DNA of 64,000 bases from Zea mays (Eukaryota > Streptophyta > Magnoliopsida > Poales > Poaceae): the NCBI RefSeq assembly GCF_902167145.1, contig NC_050097.1:116655982-116719981 (forward strand), in the 5' to 3' direction. Both the position numbers and the translations under genes were made by a program. Numbering within the stretch: the stretch's first letter is position 1; every line of letters starts with the position of its first letter. Below the pieces are notes generated by a model. That model was not told the origin of the DNA, searched no databases, and saw only the letters and a list, made by a program, of their open reading frames with translations. Of this stretch, positions 57,879-64,000 are shown piece after piece.

Positions 57879-59500
57879 GGGGTGATCTCGTTGGATTGCT
57901 TGGTGGACTCTTGGGTGTGGCGGTCTTGGACCCTCATCATCTTCCTTGTCTTGATCATTAGCATCTCCCCTTGATCATTGTCCTCCTCTTGAGGTGGCTC
58001 CTCTTGATCTTCATCATCATCTTGAGCCTCATCCTCGTCTTGAGTTGGTGGAGATGCTTGCATGGAGGAAGATGGTTGATCTTGTGCTTGTGGAGGCTCT
58101 TCGGATTCCTTAGGATACACATCCCCAATGGACATGCTCCTTAGCGCGATGCATGGAGCCTCTTCATCATCTAATTCATCAAGATCAACTTGCTCTACTT
58201 GAGAGCCGTTAGTCTCATCAAACACAATGTCACAAGATACTTCAACTAGTTCGGTGGACTTGTTAAAGACTCTATATGCCCTTGTGTTTGAGTCATAACC
58301 AAGTAAAAAGCTTTCTACAGCCTTAGGAGCAAATTTAGATTTTCTACCTCTTTTAACAAGAATAAAGCATTTGCTACCAAAGACTCTAAAATATGAAACA
58401 TTGGGTTTTTTACCGGTGAGGAGTTCATAAGATGTCTTCTTGAGGATTCGGTGAAGGTAGAGACGGTTGATGGCGTAGCAAGCGGTGTTGACCGCCTCGG
58501 CCCAAAACCGATCCGAAGTCTTGTACTCATCAAGCATGGTCCTTGCCATGTCCAATAGAGTTCTATTCTTCCTCTCCACTACACCATTTTGTTGTGGAGT
58601 GTAGGGAGAAGAGAACTCATGCTTGATGCCCTCCTCCTCAAGAAAGCCTTCTGTTTGAGAGTTTTTGAACTCTGTCCCGTTGTCGCTTCTAATCTTTTTG
58701 ATCCTTAAGCCAAACTCATTTTTAGCTCGTCTCAAGAATCCCTTTAAGGTCTTTTGGGTTTGAGATTTTTCCTGCAAAAAGAACACCCAAGTGAAGCGAG
58801 AATAATCATCCACAATTACAAGACAATACTTACTCCCGCTAATGCTTATGTAAGCAATCGTGCCGAATAGGTCCATGTGGAGTAGCTCAAGCGGCCTATC
58901 GGTCGTCATGATGTTCTTGTGTGGATGATGAACACCAACTTGCTTTCCTGCTTGACATGCGCTACAAAGCCTATCTTTCTCAAAATGAACATTGGTTAGT
59001 CCCAAAATGTGCTCTCCCTTTAGAAGCTTATGAAGATTCTTCATCCCAACATGAGCTAGTCGGCGGTGCCAGAGCCAACCCATGTTAGTCTTAGCAATTA
59101 AGCAAGTGTCAAGTTCAGCTCTATCAAAATCTACTAAGTATAGCTGACCCTCTAACACTCCCTTAAATGCTACTGAATCATCACTTCTTCTAAAGACAGT
59201 AACACCTATATCCGTAAAAAGACAGTTGTAACCCATTTTGCATAATTGAGAAACAGAAAGCAAGTTGTAATCTAAAGAATCTACAAGAAAAACATTGGAA
59301 ATAGAGTGGTCAGGAGATATAGCAATTTTACCCAATCCTTTGACCAAACCTTGATTTCCATCCCCGAATGTGATGGCTCGTTGGGGATCTTGATTTTTCT
59401 CATAGGAGGAGAACATCTTCTTCTCCCCTGTCATGTGGTTTGTGCACCCACTGTCGATGATCCAACTTGAGCCCCCGGATGCATAAACCTACAAACCAAT
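57879..59500 (-). pseudogene. Protease tail and integrase of the SIRE Copia
   Basis: The protease active site SSWIIDSGCTNHMTG lies at about 59435-59480. The open frame 59434-57875 then carries LLSVSQLCKMGYNCLF, the integrase zinc domain (LWHRRLAHVGMKNLHKL, LCSACQAGKQ), the catalytic core with HMDLFG, VVDDYSRFTWVFFL, IRSDNGTEF and PQQNGVVERKNRT (Asp, Asp, Glu), and KKPNVSYFRVFGSKCF. An acidic Gln/Asp/Glu-rich linker follows. A shift near 57880 separates it from RT. Domains themselves look complete. Confidence 0.9.
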
Positions 59501-59501
59501 T

Positions 59502-60023
59502 TTAGGCCTTGTTCTTAGGTACCCAAACGGTCTTGGGTCCTTTGACATTAGAAACAAGCACCTTGGGTACCCAAACACAAGTCTTTGACCCCTTGTGTTT
59601 GCCCCCGACATATTTGGCAACTATTTTGCCTGATTTGTTAGTAAGCACATAAGATGCATCAAAAGTCTTAAATGAAATATTAGGTTCATTTGATGCAATA
59701 GGAGTTTTCTTCTTAGGCAATTTAGCACGGGTTGATTGCCTAGAAATAGACGCCTCACTCTTATACATAAAAAGCATGATTAGAGCCAGAGTGAGACTTC
59801 CTAGAGTGAATTCTCCTAATTTTGTGCTCGGGATAACCGACAGGGTACAAAATGTAGCCCTCGTTATCCTAAGGCATGGGAGCCTTACCCTTAACAAAGT
59901 TAGATAATCTTTTAGGAGGGGCATTAAGCTTGACATTGTCTCCCTGTTGGAAGCCAATGCCATCCTTAATGCCAGGGCGTCTCCCACTATAGAGCATGCT
60001 TCTAGCAAATTTAAAATTTTCAT
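59502..60023 (-). pseudogene. Gag-protease junction of the SIRE Copia
   Basis: Late gag with repeats of CVWVPKVLVSN / KTVWVPKNKA, ending in a stop at 59502, one frame away from the protease. An inner shift near 59770 changes frame again. A frame change between gag and pol could be natural in this group or could be damage; the inner shift is more likely damage. Confidence 0.7.
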
Positions 60024-60026
60024 TTT

Positions 60027-62132
60027 CTAAGTCATGCTCATTAATTTGGCACTAAGTTGAGCTATGTGATCATTTTGTTGTTTAATTAAAGCTAGGTGAT
60101 CATGAATAGCATCAACATTAATGTCTCTACATCTAGTGCAAATGGTAACATGCTCAACGGTAGATGTAGAGGGTTTGCATGAATTTAGTTCAACGATCTT
60201 AGCATGTAATATAGCATTTTCATCTCCAAGATTGGAAATGGAAATATTGTAAACATTTAAATCTTTAGCCTTAGCAATCAATTTTTCATTCTCGATTTTA
60301 AGGCTAGAGAGTGATGCATTTAACTTGTCAATCTTAGTAATCAAACTAGCATTATCATTCCTAAGACTAACAAGAGAATCATCACAAACATTTAAATTCT
60401 CAACCTTAGCATTTAATTTAGCATTCTCATTTCTAAGGTTGGAAATAACATCATGGCAAGTGCTTAGCTCACTAGTTAATTTTTCACATTTTTTTACCTC
60501 TAGAGCATAAGCATTTTTAACCTTAACATGCTTTTTATTTTCTTTAATTAGGAAGTCCTCTTGACTATCTAAGAGTTCATCCTTATCATGAATAACACTA
60601 ATTAATTCATTTAATTTCTCCTTTTGTTGCATGTTTAGACTAGCAAAAAGTGTCAATAAATCATCCTCATCATCACTAGAAGCCTCGTCACTAGATGTTG
60701 CATACTTAGTGGAGGATCTAGATTTTACCTTCTTCTTCTTGCCATCCTTTGCCATGAGGCACTTGTGGCCGACGTTGGGGAAGAGAAGGCCCTTGGTGAC
60801 GGCGATGTTTGCGGCGTCCTCGTCGGAGGAGGAGTCGGTGGAGCTCTCGTCGAAGTCCCACTCGCGACATACATGGGCATCACCGCCCTTCTTCTTGTAG
60901 TACCTCTTCTTTTCTCTTCTCTTTCCCTTCTTGTCGTCGCCCCTGTCACTATCACTTGATAATGGACATTTTGCAATGAAATGACCGGGCTTACCACACT
61001 TGTAGCAAACTTTCTTGGAGCGGGGCTTGTAGTCCTTCCCCCTCCTTTGCTTGAAAATTTGGCGAAAGCTCTTGATGACGAGTGCCATCTCCTCATTATC
61101 GAGCTTGGAGGCGTCGATGGGGACCCTACTTGGTGTAGAGTCTTCTTTCTTTTCCTTCGTCGCTTTGAAGGCGACGGGTTGCACCTTGGATGTAGAGGTG
61201 GCGCCTTGCTCGATGATTTTCTTGGAGCCTTTGATCATTAGTTCAAAGCTCACAAATTTACCTATCACTTCCTCGGGAGACATTAGTTTGTATCTAGGAT
61301 CACCACAAATTAATTGAACTTGAGTGGGATTAAGAAATACGAGTGATCTAAGAATAACCTTGACCATTTCATGGTCCTCCCACTTGGTGCTCCCGAGGTT
61401 GCGCACTTGGTTCACCAAAGTCTTGAGCCGGTTGTACATTGCTTGTGGCTCTTCCCCTTGGTGAAGCATGAAGCGACCGAGCTCCCCCTCGATCATTTCC
61501 CTCTTGGTGATCTTGGTCACCTCGTCTCCTTCGTGCGCGGTCTTGAGCACGTCCCAAATCTCTTTGGCACTCTTCAACCCTTGCACCTTATTATACTCCT
61601 CTCGACTTAGAGAGGCGAGGAGTATAGTAGTGGCTTGGGAGTTGAAGTGTTGGATTTGTTCGACCTCCTCCGAATCATAATCCTTGTCCCCTTCTCTTGG
61701 TACCTGTGCTCCATACTCAACAATATCCCATATGCTTTTGTGGAGTGAGGTTAGGTGATGCCTCATTTTATCACTCCACATAGAATAATCTTCACCATCA
61801 AACATAGGTGGTTTGCCTAATGGGATGGAAAGTAATGGAGTGCGTTTTGAAATACGAGGATAGCGAAGGGGCATCTTACTATACTTCTTGTGCTCATGGC
61901 GTTTAGAAGTGGCAGATGCCGATTCCGAGCTGGAGGTAGAGGGTGACGAAGAGTCAGTCTCGTAGTAGACCACCTTATTCATTTTCTTCTTGTCACCCTT
62001 CTGTTGGGACTTGATGGAGGAAGATGATTCCTCCTTGTGCTTGTGGGTGGACTCCCTTGAGTGCATTCTCCCCGAGCTTGCGGACTTGTTGCCGGTCCCG
62101 ATCTCCCTCTTGGCGGATGCTCCCGACATCAC
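60027..62132 (-). CDS. Gag of the SIRE Copia (701 aa)
   Basis: Intact Copia gag, which forms the particle that packages element RNA. Start MMSGASAKREIG. Ser/Lys-rich first 100 residues, then the gag core (PPMFDGEDYSMWSDKMRHHL, AKEIWDVLKTAHEG, ETMY-like QAMYNRLKTLVNQV) at about 105-330, a zinc knuckle CYKCGKPGHFIAKC at about 375-388, a Lys/Asp-rich linker and, from about 480, a long coiled coil with repeated L-N-x-E-N heptads. No stop in 2.1 kb, unlike pol of the same copy. Confidence 0.9.
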   Translation of the reverse strand: MMSGASAKREIGTGNKSASSGRMHSRESTHKHKEESSSSIKSQQKGDKKKMNKVVYYETDSSSPSTSSSESASATSKRHEHKKYSKMPLRYPRISKRTPLLSIPLGKPPMFDGEDYSMWSDKMRHHLTSLHKSIWDIVEYGAQVPREGDKDYDSEEVEQIQHFNSQATTILLASLSREEYNKVQGLKSAKEIWDVLKTAHEGDEVTKITKREMIEGELGRFMLHQGEEPQAMYNRLKTLVNQVRNLGSTKWEDHEMVKVILRSLVFLNPTQVQLICGDPRYKLMSPEEVIGKFVSFELMIKGSKKIIEQGATSTSKVQPVAFKATKEKKEDSTPSRVPIDASKLDNEEMALVIKSFRQIFKQRRGKDYKPRSKKVCYKCGKPGHFIAKCPLSSDSDRGDDKKGKRREKKRYYKKKGGDAHVCREWDFDESSTDSSSDEDAANIAVTKGLLFPNVGHKCLMAKDGKKKKVKSRSSTKYATSSDEASSDDEDDLLTLFASLNMQQKEKLNELISVIHDKDELLDSQEDFLIKENKKHVKVKNAYALEVKKCEKLTSELSTCHDVISNLRNENAKLNAKVENLNVCDDSLVSLRNDNASLITKIDKLNASLSSLKIENEKLIAKAKDLNVYNISISNLGDENAILHAKIVELNSCKPSTSTVEHVTICTRCRDINVDAIHDHLALIKQQNDHIAQLSAKLMSMT

Positions 62133-62159
62133 TTCAAGCGGTTAGGCTCTAATGAAGCA

Positions 62160-62177
62160 CCAGGCTCTGATACCAAT
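62160..62177 (-). other. Primer-binding site of the SIRE Copia
   Basis: Minus-strand ATTGGTATCAGAGCCTGG next to the 5' LTR, containing the initiator-tRNA-Met site TGGTATCAGAGC. Confidence 0.9.
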
Positions 62178-63346
62178 TGAAAGTCGCCTAGAGGGGGGGG
62201 GGTGAATAGGGCGAATCTGAAATTTACAAACTTTAAGCACAACTACAAGCCGGGGTTAGCGTTAGAAATATAAACGAGTCCGAAAGAGAGGGCAAAAACA
62301 AATCACAAGCAAATAAGTCGGATGACACGGTGATTTGTTTTACCGAGGTTCGGTTCTTGCAAACCTACTCCCCGTTGAGGTGGTCACAAAGACCGGGTCT
62401 CTTTCAACCCTTTCCCTCTCTCAAACGGTCACTTAGACCGAGTGAGCTTCTCTTCTCAATCAAATGGGACACTAAGTCCCCACAAGGACCACCACACAAT
62501 TGGTGTCTCTTGCCTTGGTTACAATTGAGTTGAAAACAAGAAAGAATGAAGAAGAAAAGCAATCCAAGCGCAAGAGCTCAAAAGAACACAAGTATCTCTC
62601 TCTCACTAGTCACTATTTGATTGGAATTGTCTTTGGACTTGGGAGAGGATTTGATATCTTGTTTGTGTCTTGTATTGAATGCTATAGCTCTTGTATGAGG
62701 TGTGAATGCTGAAAACTTGGATGCAATGAATGGTGGGTGGTTGGGGGTATTTATAGCCCAAACCACCAAATGAGCCGTTGGTGGAGGCTGCTGTCGCATG
62801 GCGCACCGGACACTGTCCGGTGCGCCAGCTACGTCACCCGACCGTTAGGGTTCGACCGTTGGAGCTTCTGTCTTCTGGGCCACCGGACAGTCCAGTGGTG
62901 CACCGGACAGTCACTGTTCACTGTCCGGTGCGCCTTCTAGCCCTGCTCTGACTTCTGCGTGCACTGTAGCGCATTAACTGCTCTCTGCAGGCGACCGTTG
63001 GCGCGAAGTAGCCGTTGCTCCGCTGGCACACCAGACAGTCCAGTGAATTATAGCGGAGCGGCTCCCAGAATTCCTGAAGGTGAGCAGTTCAGAGTTTGGT
63101 TCCCTGGTGCACCGGACACTGTCCGGTGGCACACCGGACAGTCCGGTGCGCCAGACCAGGGCACACTTCGGTTGTCTTTTGCTCTCTTTATTTGAACCCT
63201 TTCTTGGTCTTTTTATTGGTTTGTTGTGAACCTTTGGCACCTGTAAAACTTATAATCTAGAGCAAACTAGTTAGTCCAATTATTTGTGTTGGGCAATTCA
63301 ACCACCAAAATCAATTAGGAAAAGGTATAAGCCTATTTCCCTTTCA
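62178..63346 (-). repeat. 5' LTR of the SIRE Copia
   Basis: 1169-bp partner of 44431-45634. At 62800-62826 it has a 13+1+13 perfect palindrome where the other LTR has a longer double palindrome. TATA box at 62748-62755. A run of G at 62192-62201 is longer than in the other LTR. Confidence 0.95.
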
Positions 63347-63863
63347 GTTGTCTTCTTTGGCGCATGTATGAGATGCACCCGGCTTTGTTCCTTAAAGCCT
63401 GGGTGTGACAAGACTGTACTGATTTCTGAGAAGCTTGGTTGATCCCCTGCACTACCAGCTAATGAATCCCACCTTCCCAACCTTCCAGCATATGATCGAC
63501 AGAGCTATCATGATAGAGAGAAAGTGCAAGGAGATGGAAGACCGGAAGCGCAAGATAAGTGGACCCTAGCCTGGGAGCAACAGTCTCTCTAATTTCTCAA
63601 GCAACTCATCTCAACAGTTTAGGCATGGCCATCCGTAGGGATATCAACAACAGAATCAGCGTTAGAACTAGTAGCAGACTCAGAGACAGTACCAACAGCC
63701 ACAATAGTACTGTTCAGGAGAAAACCAATACCAGAGGCAGAATAGCGAGACACCTTGCCTTCCTGCCCCAGCAGCTAATCAAAATAGTCAGGCAGTCCTA
63801 GTGAAAGAAGGGCGATGCAGTGCCCGAAGAAGATGGCTCAGCAGCAGTCAGCTCCTAATGTCC

Positions 63864-63983
63864 CAGTGTTGACATCTAAACCCTAAACCAGTAGAAGATG
63901 TCACTTGGAAATATGGTACTAATTGTTCCACCATTCTCATCAGTGTTGACATCTAAACCCTAAACCACTAGAAGATGTCAACA
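63864..63983. repeat. 40-bp direct repeat with inverted arms
   Basis: CAGTGTTGACATCTAAACCC begins at 63864 and again at 63941; each 40-bp copy ends in TAGAAGATGTCA, with one mismatch between copies. Each copy can fold back (TGACATCT with AGATGTCA); in the second the arms reach 12 bp, GTGTTGACATCT with AGATGTCAACAC. Both arms match the gag segment at 41195-41216, one directly and one reversed. 63984-64000 shows nothing else. Confidence 0.75.
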
Positions 63984-64000
63984 CAAAAGGAAGCTGCACC

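Larger units (their letters stand above)
44431..63346 (-). mobile_element. SIRE-type Ty1/Copia element (Opie/Ji-like), inserted in solo LTR D
   Basis: Minus-strand element with LTRs 44431-45634 (3') and 62178-63346 (5') and target duplication GTTGT (44426-44430, 63347-63351). From the right: primer site, 701-residue gag, protease, integrase, RT, RNase H, a 0.8-kb 3' region with repeated polypurine tracts, LTR. Integrase before RT marks it as Copia; the large gag with coiled coil and the LTR style suggest SIRE (Opie/Ji group in maize). Gypsy C splits its RT. Gag is intact but pol has shifts and stops. Confidence 0.95.
41230..63410 (+). mobile_element. Solo LTR D (Gypsy), split by the Copia element
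   Basis: LTR sequence 41230-44430 and 63347-63410 (63347-63351 being the Copia target duplication), about 3.26 kb in all. Starts TGTAACACCT, ends CTGGGTGTGACA, with target duplication AGACT at 41225-41229 and 63411-63415. No primer site, internal region or second LTR follows, so it is a solo LTR left by recombination between LTRs. Its ends and inner blocks resemble the LTRs of Gypsy B and C. GTATTTAGCC at 41966 is a TATA-like candidate. Confidence 0.9.
41147..63885 (+). pseudogene. Gypsy gag fragment, split by the nested elements
   Basis: Two exposed parts, 41147-41229 and 63411-63885, joined at the AGACT target site. The left part reads MSVSEYRDRLLQLSRNALED, an inner segment of a chromovirus gag. 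The right part continues (LRSLVDPLHYQLMNPTF, FQHMIDRAIMIERK, EMEDRKRKISGP) with stops at a TGA just after the junction, at TAG 63567-63569 and further on. A zinc knuckle should follow GRC near 63812, but the sequence goes directly to CPKKMAQQQ, so the middle of the knuckle is deleted. The fragment starts abruptly inside gag with no LTR beside it. Confidence 0.75.

Overview
This is a plant nuclear window, most likely from a grass of the maize/sorghum/sugarcane group (Andropogoneae). The grounds are Tat, Tekay-type chromovirus and SIRE-type Copia retrotransposons with long LTRs, CACTA elements with TTTGCCGAG subterminal repeats, a SIRE LTR full of CACCGGACAGTCCGGTG palindromes, and one grass-style CC-NB-LRR gene. 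Species and family names are inferred from memory of such sequences; no search was run. Apart from the resistance gene, nearly all of the 64 kb is nested transposable elements.

Region 1 (1-34054) is a minus-strand Tat-lineage Ty3/Gypsy element cut twice by younger Gypsy elements. Its 5' LTR lies at 22998-23499 plus 33939-34054. Gag, protease, reverse transcriptase, RNase H, a second (archaeal-like) RNase H and the start of integrase run leftward from about 22707 to 17734. Integrase resumes at 4036-3205. Beyond pol lie an ~89-bp tandem repeat (2340-3075) and then, on the plus strand and convergent with pol, a decayed intron-containing gene (1-2155). The 3' LTR is outside the window. Gypsy A (4037-17728, plus, 4-kb LTRs, target duplication GTCTG/GTCCG) sits inside the Tat integrase. 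Gypsy B (23500-33933, minus, 3.46-kb LTRs, target duplication GTCCA) sits inside the Tat LTR.

Region 2 (34055-36745) holds a hAT-like element (34055-36288) containing a complete non-autonomous CACTA element (34676-35587, target duplication TTG), then a Copia RNase H/3' LTR fragment (36289-36745).

Region 3 (37413-40611) is the only apparently functional host gene: a minus-strand CC-NB-LRR disease-resistance gene with two coding exons, predicted to encode 993 residues.

Region 4 (40868-64000) starts with a CACTA terminus and a gag fragment (41147-41229, continuing at 63411). A solo Gypsy LTR (D, 41230-63410, target duplication AGACT) is inserted in the gag fragment. A SIRE-type Copia element (44431-63346, minus, target duplication GTTGT) is inserted in that LTR. 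Gypsy C (47747-57561, plus, target duplication CCTTC) is inserted in the Copia reverse transcriptase. This gives the order of insertion directly: gag fragment, then D, then Copia, then C.

Most notable are the spliced antisense gene and palindromic satellite in the Tat element, and the fact that Gypsy B and Gypsy C, at two unrelated sites, share the same internal structure: pol kept, gag and most of protease missing. This looks like a gag-less family mobilised in trans. No rRNA, tRNA, CRISPR array or bacterial-type feature was seen.
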